In this document: positions 18,663 to 28,081 of the stretch, piece after piece
How the letters are laid out: the number at the start of each line of letters is the position of its first letter
Numbering within the stretch: position 1 is the first letter of the stretch
Source of the DNA: an uncultured Shewanella sp.
Lineage (GTDB): Bacteria > Pseudomonadota > Gammaproteobacteria > Enterobacterales > Shewanellaceae
DNA: 64,000 bases
Reading direction: 5' to 3'
Assembly: GCA_947503555.1 (NCBI GenBank)
Contig: CANNEE010000002.1
Span: forward strand, 310,001-374,000
Made by a program: the position numbers and the translations under genes
The notes under the pieces: generated by a model
Database searches by the model: none
What the model saw: only the letters and a program-made list of their open reading frames with translations
Told to the model about the DNA's origin: nothing

Positions 18663-18707
18663 GCTTTCCATGATGTAGGCTAAAGCAAGCATAGTATCAT
18701 GGAAAGC
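18663..18707 (-). promoter_or_regulatory. Perfect inverted repeat covering the MFS ribosome-binding site
   Basis: GCTTTCCATGAT at 18663-18674 is the exact reverse complement of 18696-18707, with a 21-base spacer. In the minus-strand mRNA the 3' arm contains GGAAAG, the Shine-Dalgarno site of the transporter gene whose ATG begins two bases later. There is no T tract, so it is not a typical terminator of the chemoreceptor gene. It could be an mRNA hairpin or a DNA operator. Confidence 0.6.
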
Positions 18708-18720
18708 GATTGAAGCTAAA

Positions 18721-20670
18721 TTAAGCGGCCTTAATGTCTTCTAACTTGGGGGGATTCGATTTTGCCGTGGCAACATGAGTTACGCTGGCAAGTGGCTGTG
18801 GTGTTTCCTCAAGTTTAAATTGGTCGACTAGGGCTTTTAGATCTTGAGCCATATTGGTGAGGTCTTCGTTAGCAATAGAAATTTGCTCGACACCTGACAC
18901 TACGGTATCACAGACTTGAGTTATATCAGCCATGTGATGAGCGATTTCATGACTGGCTAGACTCTGCTGCTCAGTGGCGACTGCGATTTGATTATTTAAG
19001 TCGTTCACATTTTCAACCGCTATATTAATATCTTGCAGTGATTGATTGGCCTGGGCTGTTTGCGACACAGAAGTTTCTGCTTGCTCCTCACATTCAGCCA
19101 TCACGTTTGCCGCTTCTTCTGCGTCTGACTTAATGCCAGTAATGATGGTTAGGATCTCTTGGGTGGCATTTTGACTTCGAAGAGAAAGGGTTCTCACCTC
19201 ATCGGCCACCACTGCAAAACCTCTGCCTGATTCGCCTGCTCTAGCGGCTTCAATGGCAGCATTTAGCGCGAGTAGGTTGGTTTGATCGGCAATGTTTTGA
19301 ATCACGCCTAACACATCGCTGATATTTTGACTGTGGGTGACAAAATTCTGAATCACCTTTGATGCGTTATTCACTTTATTGGAGAGTTTAGAGACGCCTT
19401 CAATGCTTTGTGTTGTGGCAGCACTTCCATTAGATGACTTCGTATTGGCCTCTTCTGCAGCGGCTTTAGCTTGAGTTGTATGCTCTTTCACCTCATTAAC
19501 AGTGGTATTCATCTCCTCCATGGATGCAGAGATTTGAGCGATATCTTGATGCTGTTTAAGGGTGCCAGACTTAAAGTCTTGCATTACGCAGGACATCTCT
19601 TCAGTAGTACTCGCAAGTTGATGCACTGATTGGGAGACTTGAGCCACTGTTGAATGAATTTTGACGACAAATTCATTAAAGGCCTGACCTAACTCTGCAA
19701 GCTCATCATTGCCTTTAGTGCTGAGCTTAACTGTCAGGTCGCCATCACCATGGGCAATATCTTTCATTCGTTCAATCAGTGTATTTAAACGTTGGCTAAT
19801 GCTATTTGCAAGGAAATACAATAATGCTGCCAATACAATGATCAATACAGTATTAGTGATGATGAGTTCTGTTTTAGCTTCTTCTTCTATCGCTTTAATG
19901 CTCGCACTGATATTTTCAGATTCAGTTTTCAATATCGTTTCGGTGGATTTAATGCTGCTCCTTAATTTACCTAAAAGGCCTTGTTTTGGTGTTAATCCTC
20001 TTTCTTCACTTTTAGCGACAAATTGATTAAAGGCTTCAGAGTAGTCAGATATTAAAACGGATAGTTTTACCACTTCTGATGAGGAGAAGTGCTGCTCGAT
20101 ATTATCATTTAGAGATTGAATTCGGGTATTGAATTGCTTTACATATTTCGACTCATATCTCAGCATGAAATCTTTCTCATTGCGTCTAAGATATAGTAAC
20201 TGTACTAATAAAGTCTCATTTGAACCTTGCTTAAAAGCACTTTCTAATTGTTTTGCCGCAGCTCTTAGTTGACCATATAGGCCTGAGGTTTTACTCAGCC
20301 CAAGTTGAGTTTCAATATCAACTAGTGAGTCAAATTCACTTTTATATTGACTAAAGGCATGGGTAAGCGTTTGTTTTTCATGGAACGAAATATTGGACTC
20401 GCTTAGTAACTGGCTTAGCTCACTCAAGTTTGCTACAAGACCCTGATAGGTTTCTCCAAATTGGCTGTGATATTTAATATCTTTTCTTGCCAGAAAGTCC
20501 TTCTCATGTTTTCTGAGCGTTAGCATTTGGGTGTTAAGTAAATCAGCTGAATGCTGAGCTTTTACGAGTTGATCAAACATATTGATAAAGTAGTTTGAAA
20601 TACCCATGAGCAATAATAGCGAGGCGACTATTATCATTAAGATGGCTTGTAGTTTTCTTTGAATTGACAT
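18721..20670 (-). CDS. Methyl-accepting chemotaxis protein with HBM-type sensor
   Basis: The 649-residue receptor has an N-terminal membrane helix (about 9-30) and a periplasmic four-helix sensor with the two repeats [16 protein letters not shown] and [16 protein letters not shown]. These match the helical bimodular (HBM) domain, known to bind TCA intermediates, acetate or quinate in pseudomonads. A second membrane helix lies near 275. A HAMP domain follows ([29 protein letters not shown]). The C-terminal signalling domain has the conserved hairpin tip with [21 protein letters not shown] and [15 protein letters not shown]. No C-terminal CheR-binding pentapeptide is seen. The ligand is not known. 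Confidence 0.93.
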   Translation of the reverse strand: MSIQRKLQAILMIIVASLLLLMGISNYFINMFDQLVKAQHSADLLNTQMLTLRKHEKDFLARKDIKYHSQFGETYQGLVANLSELSQLLSESNISFHEKQTLTHAFSQYKSEFDSLVDIETQLGLSKTSGLYGQLRAAAKQLESAFKQGSNETLLVQLLYLRRNEKDFMLRYESKYVKQFNTRIQSLNDNIEQHFSSSEVVKLSVLISDYSEAFNQFVAKSEERGLTPKQGLLGKLRSSIKSTETILKTESENISASIKAIEEEAKTELIITNTVLIIVLAALLYFLANSISQRLNTLIERMKDIAHGDGDLTVKLSTKGNDELAELGQAFNEFVVKIHSTVAQVSQSVHQLASTTEEMSCVMQDFKSGTLKQHQDIAQISASMEEMNTTVNEVKEHTTQAKAAAEEANTKSSNGSAATTQSIEGVSKLSNKVNNASKVIQNFVTHSQNISDVLGVIQNIADQTNLLALNAAIEAARAGESGRGFAVVADEVRTLSLRSQNATQEILTIITGIKSDAEEAANVMAECEEQAETSVSQTAQANQSLQDINIAVENVNDLNNQIAVATEQQSLASHEIAHHMADITQVCDTVVSGVEQISIANEDLTNMAQDLKALVDQFKLEETPQPLASVTHVATAKSNPPKLEDIKAA

Positions 20671-20931
20671 GTTTTCACCCTTAATCCTTAGGTGTTGCTG
20701 GTTGCATTATTTTTTAACAGCTCAACGGTTAACTTTTCGTTAACTCTTTATTTGTTTTGAGGATTTCTATATATCCCATTAGATATATTATTTCCAGAGC
20801 ATCTAATATAAAAAGTACTGACTTGTGACGTTAAACTGCCAGTTATATTTATTCACATTTATTGGTATGAGAATTTATCCGTACGGGATGCTTAAAAAGC
20901 TATTTTTTCGCGAGTAATAAGAATTTCTATC

Positions 20932-20957
20932 TATTTTTCTTCTTTCGAAGAAAAATA
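20932..20957. repeat. 11-bp perfect A/T-rich hairpin
   Basis: TATTTTTCTTC (20932-20942) is followed, after four bases, by its exact reverse complement (20947-20957). It lies about 260 bases upstream of the chemoreceptor start and 400 bases upstream of the porin gene. Function is not clear. Confidence 0.45.
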
Positions 20958-21257
20958 TATCTTTATTTTCTAGCTTTTGGTCTTGGGCTGTTGTCGTTTA
21001 TTTGCTAGGGGAGGAGGGGGCTGTAGTGCACCTAACTAACAGGATAAATGGATAGTGACCGTTCTGGCATCTAACTTGGCTAAAGGTTAAATAATTGTAA
21101 CTTCCGTTGCGTAAAAATTTTGTCAAAGTATAAGTCTCAAACCACTCTTGGTTGCTTCAACTTATAGAGACGCTTTCTTCTCAATTCACGTGAGCTACTT
21201 TTCTCTCTTTATGCATTTGAACCTAGTACTTTCCGCCTAACATGCGACAAGTGTAAA

Positions 21258-21276
21258 GATTAATGCGAATCATTCC
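21258..21276 (+). promoter_or_regulatory. Fur box upstream of the iron porin/imelysin locus
   Basis: GATTAATGCGAATCATTCC agrees well with the 19-bp Fur consensus (TAATG at the left, AATCATT at the right). It lies 81 bases before the ATG of the porin gene. It implies repression by iron-loaded Fur and induction on iron starvation. Confidence 0.65.
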
Positions 21277-21357
21277 TGTTCGTGATAGGGTTGCCGCGTT
21301 TTTACACGCTTGTCAGTTTTTTGTGCGCTAAATGTTGGTGAATTTGGGGAAATGTAA

Positions 21358-22743
21358 ATGATTAAGAGAAGCTTATTAGCCGTTGCTATAGCAGGGATAT
21401 GTGCAAGTGCTACCGTCGCCGCGGCCACGCCAGAGGCTCTGGAAAAAGCGATTGCTAAGCAAGAGGCTGAGCTGAAGCAATTGCGCAAAGAGCTGGCTCT
21501 ACTGGCCCAAGCTCAAAAGGAACAACAGGCGGCACAGGCTAAGCAACGAGCTGCTAAACCAATGACTTCGGCTAAACACGAGACAAGTAAGCTAGATAAG
21601 TTTGTCTTTAAATCATACGGTAGCGCGGTGTATACCAGTGATGAAGTGTTCGATAACGTGCAAGATACTACCCCTAGTCGTAGGGGAAGGTTTGATCTAG
21701 AAAGAATCGTGACCGAATTTGGTTATCGGTTCAATAATCAGTGGGATGTCGAGTTTGAAATCGAGTATGAGCATGGTGGCGCTGGTGCCGCACTAGAATA
21801 CGACGGTTTTGAAGAGTTTGGTGAGTTTGAAACTGAAATTGAGGCGGGTGGTGAAGTTGTTATTGAAAAGGCTCAGTTCAGGTACAGATATGATGATAAC
21901 TTTGGTATCAAGTTCGGTAATATCCATGTCCCTATTGGTCTAGGAACCATACTGCATAAACCGGGACAGTATCTTACGGTTCAGCGTCATAAGAGTGAGG
22001 CTGCACTTATTCCAACGACATGGAATGAGTTTGGTATTGGTGTTTTTGGTCGTTTCAATAATTTTAACTACCAAGCTCAGGTGGTTAATGGCCTTAACTC
22101 CGAATATTTTCGAACTTACTCTTGGGTCGCATCTGGACATCAAAAGCGTTTTGAGCATGTTAATGCCGATGATTTCGCGCTGGTCGCACGCTTAGACTGG
22201 GGAAGTTTCAAACAGGAAGGTTTAGCATTAGGTGCTGCCTATTACTATGGAATGAGTGCCGGCAATCGCCATAAAGAAGGGCGGGTGGCGCAGGACGGTG
22301 AAGTCAATATTTTTGCGCTGCAAGGTGCTTATGTAGAAGGTCCTTGGATTCTGCGTGGGCAATACCTTTACGGCACGCTCTCTGATTCCGATGCCATTGC
22401 ACAGGCGAATAAGACTACTCCTGGACTTAAGCCGGGCAACTTTGCTCAAGTTGGTTCGCAAGCACAATCTTTCTTCGTTGAAGCTGGTGTGGACTTAAAT
22501 CATTTCTTCGAAATACCTATCACTGTATTTGCTAATGTCGATTACTCCAACCCCCTTAAGAAGGTGGAGTCGGGTGATGCCTCTAAACGTTTTGAAAATA
22601 CTTGGACCAGCATTGGGGTGAATTACTCGCCTATTCCTAAGTTGGTGCTAAAGGCAGAAGGCGGTCTACATCAGGTTGCCGTTGCCAGTATTCCTGATAC
22701 CAATTTCTTTGCCCTAGGTGTGGGCTACCAATTCTCGCTATAA
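21358..22743 (+). CDS. Porin-like outer-membrane protein of an iron locus
   Basis: The 461-residue protein has a signal peptide ending near VAA-ATP, then a short coiled coil (about residues 25-65, rich in K, E, Q and A) of the type that binds peptidoglycan or forms a trimer stalk. The remainder is beta-barrel sequence with many aromatic and acidic residues, ending in the outer-membrane terminal strand FALGVGYQFSL. It resembles OprP/OprO-type and related 16-strand porins. An acidic segment (EYDGFEEFGEFETEIEAGGE) may line the pore. The Fur box upstream and the imelysin gene 18 bases downstream suggest a role in passage of iron; the substrate is inferred. Confidence 0.8.
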   Translation: MIKRSLLAVAIAGICASATVAAATPEALEKAIAKQEAELKQLRKELALLAQAQKEQQAAQAKQRAAKPMTSAKHETSKLDKFVFKSYGSAVYTSDEVFDNVQDTTPSRRGRFDLERIVTEFGYRFNNQWDVEFEIEYEHGGAGAALEYDGFEEFGEFETEIEAGGEVVIEKAQFRYRYDDNFGIKFGNIHVPIGLGTILHKPGQYLTVQRHKSEAALIPTTWNEFGIGVFGRFNNFNYQAQVVNGLNSEYFRTYSWVASGHQKRFEHVNADDFALVARLDWGSFKQEGLALGAAYYYGMSAGNRHKEGRVAQDGEVNIFALQGAYVEGPWILRGQYLYGTLSDSDAIAQANKTTPGLKPGNFAQVGSQAQSFFVEAGVDLNHFFEIPITVFANVDYSNPLKKVESGDASKRFENTWTSIGVNYSPIPKLVLKAEGGLHQVAVASIPDTNFFALGVGYQFSL

Positions 22744-22761
22744 ACCTAAATGGATGTAATG

Positions 22762-23919
22762 ATGAAAAATATAAATAAATCTCTGATTGCCCTAAGTTTG
22801 ACTGCAACTCTCGCGGCTTGTGGGGGCTCTGGCTCTTCCGATACTACGACCACACCAGTTGATGATGGTAAGTTTAGCTTTGCAGCTACAGATATGATCA
22901 CTAATCTTTCGGATAATGTGATTGTTGCGGGTTATGCGGATTTGGCGAGTAAAGCTGATGATTTGCATATGAAAACCCAAACTCTGTTGGCGACACCTAC
23001 AGCGGATAACCTTGCTGCAGTGCAGATGGCTTGGAAGGCTGCGCGTCAGCCTTGGGAGCAGGGTGAAGCCCATATCTTTGGCCCTGTTGATGCGCTAAGT
23101 ATCGACCCTCATCTTGATACTTGGCCATTGGCGACAAATGATCTTGCGACTCAGCTTGCCAATAACTCTGGTTTTGATGCTGCGACGGTTAAGACATGGA
23201 ACGACAATGTACAAGGCTTCCATACCATGGAGTATCTGCTTTTTGGTGATGGTATTGCCGATAATCAAAAAAGCATAGGTGAAATGACAGCGAAAGAACG
23301 GGAGTATCTTGTCGCACTTGCCGAAGTGTTCCGTGACTATGCCAAAGACCTTGATGATGCATGGCAAGTTGACTTTAACAAGACTGATGCGGTGAGCTTG
23401 CCTTATGTCGATACCCTTAAAAACCCAGGTGTCACAGGTGGTACTTACGCATCACAGGTTGCTGTTATTGAAGAGCTAGTGCAAGGCATGATAGGTATTG
23501 TTGATGAGGTAGGAAACGGTAAAATTGCCGATCCATTCGGTGCAAACCTCGCCGCCGCTGATACATCTAAGGTGGAATCTCAATATTCTTGGAACTCCCT
23601 TACAGACTTTGGTGACAACATTATCGGTGTGCGTAATGTCTATCTTGGTGAACTGACAGGTGAGAAAGATCAGCAGGGAATTATCGATTTTGTCAAAGCT
23701 GCCGATGCGACTTTGGCTGCTCGAGTTGAAAGCGAGATCAACGCAGCGATCATCAATATTCAAGCGATTTCAGGTGCGACTAATATGCCATTTCGTCAAG
23801 CTATTTTAGATGCCGATGGTCGTACTAGGGTGCAAACAGCGGTTGACTCTCTTACTAAGCTGCAAACGAGTCTAGAGCAAGATATTAAGCCATTGTTATC
23901 TAAATGGCGTGGTCAGTAA
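22762..23919 (+). CDS. Imelysin-family lipoprotein (iron-regulated, EfeO/IrpA-like)
   Basis: The product is a lipoprotein: signal sequence followed by the lipobox LAAC with Cys at residue 20, then a Ser/Thr-rich linker. The helical imelysin domain has the family motif GxHxxE in GFHTMEYLLFG and the repeated WKAARQPWEQGEA helix. Family members (IrpA, ICMP, EfeO-related) are linked to iron uptake and often Fur-regulated, although the older name refers to insulin cleavage. Of three possible ATGs (22750, 22759, 22762) the last best fits the GGA at 22752 and gives a short typical lipoprotein signal. It follows the porin gene closely and is closed by a terminator. Confidence 0.9.
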   Translation: MKNINKSLIALSLTATLAACGGSGSSDTTTTPVDDGKFSFAATDMITNLSDNVIVAGYADLASKADDLHMKTQTLLATPTADNLAAVQMAWKAARQPWEQGEAHIFGPVDALSIDPHLDTWPLATNDLATQLANNSGFDAATVKTWNDNVQGFHTMEYLLFGDGIADNQKSIGEMTAKEREYLVALAEVFRDYAKDLDDAWQVDFNKTDAVSLPYVDTLKNPGVTGGTYASQVAVIEELVQGMIGIVDEVGNGKIADPFGANLAAADTSKVESQYSWNSLTDFGDNIIGVRNVYLGELTGEKDQQGIIDFVKAADATLAARVESEINAAIINIQAISGATNMPFRQAILDADGRTRVQTAVDSLTKLQTSLEQDIKPLLSKWRGQ

Positions 23920-23946
23920 ATCATACTGACTTTTCAGGTATAGACC

Positions 23947-23980
23947 ATGGACAGTCGGTGCAATCTGGCTGTCCATTTTT
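23947..23980 (+). terminator. Terminator or attenuator between imelysin and DUF1111 genes
   Basis: An 8-bp stem (ATGGACAG / CTGTCCAT) with a 14-base loop is followed by TTTT. It lies between two co-directional genes that probably share a function, so partial read-through would set lower expression of the downstream gene. Confidence 0.7.
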
Positions 23981-24011
23981 CGTTTGTTTAGCACAAGCTT
24001 AAATTAGAGCG

Positions 24012-25640
24012 ATGATGATGAGATTTGAAAATAAGAAAATTTGGCTTACCGCTGTCTCAAGTATGTTATTAGTGTCTGCCTGTGGCGGTTCAGGTTCGAG
24101 TGATGAAACCCCTAAGCCGCCTGTAGTGACCTATCCTGATTACACTGATGTAGTCTTGCTTGGTGGAGCAACGACAGCGACCGATACTTCACAGTCGGGC
24201 CATGGCTTCTCGACGCCAGCTGCCAATTTAAATGCTGCAGATTTAGCTCAACATATCAGTGGTGATGCTGACTTTGAAGCGGCTTTTGCTACTGCTCCAA
24301 ATAATGAACATCCTGAATTAGATGGCCTTGGGCCAGTTTTTAATAACACAAACTGCAACTCCTGCCATCAAAGGGATGGTCGTAATTCGACGCCAGCGGT
24401 ACCCGATGGACAAGTGAGAGTTAAGCTCGGTTCTGGAGATGGGCTTTTCTTACGGATATCTAAGGCCAGATCTGAGCCGTGCACTCAAGCGACGCTTGCT
24501 AATGATTATTGCAAGCCGATTCCAGTGCCTAATTTTAGCGATCAGTTATTCCATCGTGGCGTAGCCCAAGCAAGAGACGACTGGCAAACCAGTCAATTTA
24601 TCGGTCAGGCTGATGTGTATCTCTCCTATGAATACTCCACTGTCACTTATGCTGACGGAACTCAAGTAAGATTGAAGAAGCCGTTGTTTGAAGTAGAGAA
24701 TCCCTATGATGCACCTGGTGAGACTAAGCAAAGTGCGAATATCACCTCTGAGTTATTACAAGATGATGTGCTAATGGGCTGGCGTAATGGTATGCCTGTG
24801 TTTGGTTTAGGACTACTAGAAGCGATTCCTGAAGCCGATATTATTGCCAATGTGGATCTTGATGATGCCGATAAGGATGGAATCTCAGGTAAAGCCAACT
24901 ATGTTTTTGATGCCGTTAAAGCCAAGAACGGAAACCCAAATCCTGTTTCTTTAGGGCGCTTTGGCTGGAAGTCAAATACTCCTAGTGTGCGGACTCAATC
25001 CTTGGGTGCATTGCGGGGTGATATTGGTATTACTAACCCACTATTTCCCGATGAGAGTATTGCTGGTACTGAGTTGCATGACAGCTACTTAACTCGCACA
25101 GGTTTTGTTGATACTGGTACTGGTCCCGATGGCTTACCGGAAGCCAGTCAGCGCTTTAGTGACGATGTGGTTTTTTATGCTGAGACCTTAGCGGTTCCTG
25201 CTAGGCGAAATGTAACCAATTCTGAGGTAAGGGAAGGAGCGCGTTTGTTTGAGCAGCTTAATTGTAGTGGTTGTCATACGCCTAAGTTTATCACTCAATC
25301 TGATGGTGAACTCGGTGGTGTGGCAATGAGCGATGCTTTGAAAGGACAAACTATCTATCCATTCACTGACCTGCTACTCCATGATATGGGGGAAGGCTTG
25401 GCCGATGGTAGGCCAGACTTTTTAGCTAATGGTAATGAATGGCGTACTCGCCCACTTTGGGGCTTGGGGTTAACTCAGATTGTTAACCCGTTAGCGGGTT
25501 TTTTACATGATGGCCGCGCTGCAACCATTGAAGAAGCGATTCTTTGGCATGGGGGAGAAGCTAAGCAGAGTAAAGAAGCGTTTATGGCACTATCAGCTAA
25601 TGAGCGTAAGCAGGTTATTGCTTTCCTTAACTCTTTGTAA
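24012..25640 (+). CDS. Di-heme DUF1111 lipoprotein (MauG-related oxidoreductase, imelysin partner)
   Basis: This 542-residue protein has a lipobox VSAC (Cys about 24) and two heme-binding motifs: CNSCH in the N-terminal third and CSGCH about 290 residues later. The layout, with GHGFSTPAANL, FNNTNCNSCHQRDGR, LGRFGWKSN and PFTDLLLHDMG, is that of the DUF1111 'di-haem thiol oxidoreductase' family, distantly related to MauG and cytochrome c peroxidases. Members are usually next to imelysin genes and are thought to act in periplasmic iron oxidation or reduction during uptake (inference). Three ATGs overlap at 24012-24020; the first is given. A strong terminator follows. Confidence 0.9.
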   Translation: MMMRFENKKIWLTAVSSMLLVSACGGSGSSDETPKPPVVTYPDYTDVVLLGGATTATDTSQSGHGFSTPAANLNAADLAQHISGDADFEAAFATAPNNEHPELDGLGPVFNNTNCNSCHQRDGRNSTPAVPDGQVRVKLGSGDGLFLRISKARSEPCTQATLANDYCKPIPVPNFSDQLFHRGVAQARDDWQTSQFIGQADVYLSYEYSTVTYADGTQVRLKKPLFEVENPYDAPGETKQSANITSELLQDDVLMGWRNGMPVFGLGLLEAIPEADIIANVDLDDADKDGISGKANYVFDAVKAKNGNPNPVSLGRFGWKSNTPSVRTQSLGALRGDIGITNPLFPDESIAGTELHDSYLTRTGFVDTGTGPDGLPEASQRFSDDVVFYAETLAVPARRNVTNSEVREGARLFEQLNCSGCHTPKFITQSDGELGGVAMSDALKGQTIYPFTDLLLHDMGEGLADGRPDFLANGNEWRTRPLWGLGLTQIVNPLAGFLHDGRAATIEEAILWHGGEAKQSKEAFMALSANERKQVIAFLNSL

Positions 25641-25674
25641 GAGAGTAATAATCTTAAATCTTCCTTAATATCTG

Positions 25675-25712
25675 TGGAAAAAGTGACTCACTATGGTCAC
25701 TTTTTCCATTTT
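25675..25712 (+). terminator. Rho-independent terminator of the iron locus
   Basis: A 13-bp perfect stem (TGGAAAAAGTGAC and its complement) with an 8-base loop lies 35 bases after the DUF1111 stop codon. The 3' arm is T-rich. Confidence 0.9.
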
Positions 25713-25780
25713 GTGAGGCAGTTTCCAAACCTAATAGTTATCCTCAAGTGCACCTAAGCTCGTGATCTGTTTCATATAAA

Positions 25781-25825
25781 AAAAAACTAATATCTCGTAC
25801 CATTAGGGTCGTAAATTAGTTTTTT
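25781..25825 (+). promoter_or_regulatory. Inverted repeat in the hemG leader
   Basis: AAAAAACTAAT (25781-25791) and ATTAGTTTTTT (25815-25825) form an 11-bp perfect inverted repeat around a 23-base loop, 21 bases before the hemG ATG. The T-rich 3' arm could end transcription weakly, or the dyad may be an operator. Confidence 0.45.
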
Positions 25826-25846
25826 GATTAACTTTGTGAGATATCA

Positions 25847-26383
25847 ATGTCAGAGGTAAAAGGAAGCCAAACATTAATTGTCTATTCCAGTGTTCATGGT
25901 CAGACAATTAAGATTTGCCAATATCTTGAGCGTAAGCTGCAAGCGTTAGGCGAAACAGTTACCTTGCATCAAATTCAGGATGAAATCGATTTAACTGACT
26001 ATGACAAGATCATCATAGGCGCAAGTATTCGCCACGGTAAGCACAACCCTGCGGTATATGAGTTTATTGAGCGTAATCAGGCATTGTTGGAAGAGAAGGT
26101 CAGCGGCTTTTTCTCTGTCAGTTTGGTTGCCCGCAAACCTGCGAAAAATACTCCGCAAACTAATCCTTATATGCAGGCGTTTCTCAGCAAGTCCAGCTGG
26201 CAACCTAAATTGCTTGAGGTCTTTGGTGGCAATCTAAATTATCAAGGTTATGGCGCGATGGACCGTAATATTATTCGCTTTATCATGTGGATAACCAAAG
26301 GTCCGACGGATCCTATGACCTGTGTAGAGTATACGGATTGGCAGAAGGTGGATAACTTTGCTATGCAGATCCATTCTCGCTAG
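25847..26383 (+). CDS. hemG: Menaquinone-dependent protoporphyrinogen IX oxidase (flavodoxin type)
   Basis: HemG is the long-chain flavodoxin that oxidises protoporphyrinogen IX to protoporphyrin IX, passing electrons to quinone. The 178-residue protein has the flavodoxin FMN loop YSSVHGQT near the N-terminus, the GASIRHGKHNPAVYEF segment and a long insert (SLVARKPAKNTPQTNPY) typical of HemG. The C-terminal RFIMWITKGPTDPMTCVEYTDW is also characteristic. It is followed 24 bases later by a cytochrome b561-like membrane protein in the same orientation, a plausible electron partner. Heme supply matters for the many cytochromes in this genome. Confidence 0.94.
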   Translation: MSEVKGSQTLIVYSSVHGQTIKICQYLERKLQALGETVTLHQIQDEIDLTDYDKIIIGASIRHGKHNPAVYEFIERNQALLEEKVSGFFSVSLVARKPAKNTPQTNPYMQAFLSKSSWQPKLLEVFGGNLNYQGYGAMDRNIIRFIMWITKGPTDPMTCVEYTDWQKVDNFAMQIHSR

Positions 26384-26407
26384 TCTGAAAAACCTAAGGA
26401 TAGACAG

Positions 26408-26926
26408 ATGGTAAAAGCGGTTACACGATTTGTGGTTCAATATCAGCATCTAATACTCTTATTGCTGACCGCTTTTCTGATTATGACTAGTGGCTGGGTT
26501 GTATTAGGGCGAAGCTTGAGAGCTAATGCCAGTATCTGGGATCTTTGCCATGTCTATTTAGGGCTAGTGTCATCTGTGTTTGCCATTAGCTTTTTCATCA
26601 CTAATTTAGCTAAAGGCAAGTGGCGCCAATACTATCCTTGGCTGATCTTAGATTTCTCTCAAATTAAGCAAGATCTAGTTGGCCTGCCAAAAGGCGAAAT
26701 ACCTGTCGCAGGAGGGAAAGGCATATTTAGCTTAGTGGAAGGGCTAGGCATGCTACTACTGCTTGGGGTGTCCATTACTGGTGTTTTATGGTTTGTCTTT
26801 CAAGGTGAACCTGTAGCATTAGAGTGGCGCAGCTATCATCAGCTGTTTGCTAAAGGCTTTATCATTTTCATCTTAATTCATATCGTATTTGCTTGTTTGC
26901 ACCTACTTGACTTTATTAGAGATTAG
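26408..26926 (+). CDS. Small cytochrome b561-like membrane protein
   Basis: The 172-residue protein has four hydrophobic segments (about 13-31, 45-65, 105-128, 142-165). Histidines in or near helices, in DLCHVYLG, RSYHQLFAKG and LIHIVFACLHLLD, could ligate two b hemes, as in the cytochrome b561/DUF4405 group. It is probably an inner-membrane quinone-reactive protein. Its stop-to-start distance from hemG is 24 bases, so the two are likely cotranscribed. A link between HemG and the quinone pool is inferred from that. Heme ligation needs experimental proof. Confidence 0.7.
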   Translation: MVKAVTRFVVQYQHLILLLLTAFLIMTSGWVVLGRSLRANASIWDLCHVYLGLVSSVFAISFFITNLAKGKWRQYYPWLILDFSQIKQDLVGLPKGEIPVAGGKGIFSLVEGLGMLLLLGVSITGVLWFVFQGEPVALEWRSYHQLFAKGFIIFILIHIVFACLHLLDFIRD

Positions 26927-27001
26927 GCCTCTTTTCGATTGTTTTGCTATTGTTTATAAAGTGTCGCTAGAATAAGTGAAAACTGATTTAACGAGAGCTT
27001 T

Positions 27002-28036
27002 ATGAGCGAACAAAGCCCAGCTAGTAAGCCCCACATTATCCACTTAGTGGATGACTTAGCCCTTGGGGGCGTTAGGCTAGCCTTAGAAGATCTTTGTCAC
27101 TCCTCTTTAGCTGAGCATTATAGGTTCAGTATCAAGCGTGTCGATTTTACTCGCCCCTGGTTACTCTTTATAAACTTAGAACAAGCTGATCTTTACTGTA
27201 TTCATACGAGTGCCAGTTGGCGTAAGTTACCTGGACTTATGTTATTTAGGTTGATGTATTTTAAGCTGCCGATTTTGTTTCAAGAGCATCACTATAGTGA
27301 AGGCTTTGTTTTCCACCAAGTAAGAAACCCTGCACGGTTTTATCTGCTATTGAAATTGACCTATAGATTTATGGATAGGGTGTTGGCGGTTTCTAAGCAT
27401 CAAGCAAGTTGGATGCTGGACAATAAATTGCTTGGAAAAAAAAAGCTGCTAATCCCAGGGCAGGCTCGGGATCTCAGGTCTTTTGCTTGTTTTAAGGCCA
27501 AAAGAGAGATAGCTAAAAGTGCGAGTATCACCCTAGGTGCTTATGGTCGCTTACATGCTCAAAAAGGCTTTGATATTTTGCTGCAGGCGTTTGCTCTGCT
27601 ATCGGATGTGGATGTGAAGTTGAAGATAGCTGGTGATGGAGAGCAATTATCTGAGTTACGTTCACTCGCCGCAGGAATAAAGAATATTGAGCTGCTTGGC
27701 GCCATTAATAATGTGCCTGAGTTTATTAGCCAGTGCGATCTGATTGTCATCCCCTCAAGATGGGAGCCTTTTGGCTTAACTTGTTTAGAGGCAAGGGTGA
27801 TGGAAAAACCTATTATTTGTAGTGAAGTCGATGGGCTGCAAGATCAAGTCACAAGTGACAATCACGTTTATATGATAAAAGAGCTTACGCCTGAAGCCAT
27901 AGCTGAACAAGTTCGAGATCTTATCGCTAATCCCCCTAAAATAACTACTGCTGACGGTCAGATGTTGGCTAACAACAGCTGGCAGCAAGTGATTATAGCT
28001 TGGAAGCAACTGCTCAATACGTCTTTAAAGAAATAA
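27002..28036 (+). CDS. GT4-family glycosyltransferase
   Basis: This 344-residue protein has the GT-B fold seen in family 4 (retaining) glycosyltransferases. The N-terminus has IIHLVDDLALGGVRLALEDL. The C-terminal half has LGAYGRLHAQKGFDILLQAFALL, VKLKIAGDGEQ, ELLG, and the E-x7-E region PSRWEPFGLTCLEARVM that contacts the sugar nucleotide. No sugar or acceptor can be assigned. It lacks membrane segments and stands alone rather than in a polysaccharide cluster. It converges with dsbA across a very stable hairpin. Confidence 0.88.
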   Translation: MSEQSPASKPHIIHLVDDLALGGVRLALEDLCHSSLAEHYRFSIKRVDFTRPWLLFINLEQADLYCIHTSASWRKLPGLMLFRLMYFKLPILFQEHHYSEGFVFHQVRNPARFYLLLKLTYRFMDRVLAVSKHQASWMLDNKLLGKKKLLIPGQARDLRSFACFKAKREIAKSASITLGAYGRLHAQKGFDILLQAFALLSDVDVKLKIAGDGEQLSELRSLAAGIKNIELLGAINNVPEFISQCDLIVIPSRWEPFGLTCLEARVMEKPIICSEVDGLQDQVTSDNHVYMIKELTPEAIAEQVRDLIANPPKITTADGQMLANNSWQQVIIAWKQLLNTSLKK

Positions 28037-28081
28037 GTTCTTTCGGCTAGTTGGATTAAATTTGTTGAGATGCAGAAGTAA

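Larger units (their letters stand above)
20671..21357. other. Divergent intergenic region with hairpin and Fur box
   Basis: This 687-base region separates the chemoreceptor gene from the iron locus. It holds an 11-bp perfect hairpin at 20932-20957 and a Fur-box-like sequence at 21258-21276. No open reading frame with coding character was found. Confidence 0.55.
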
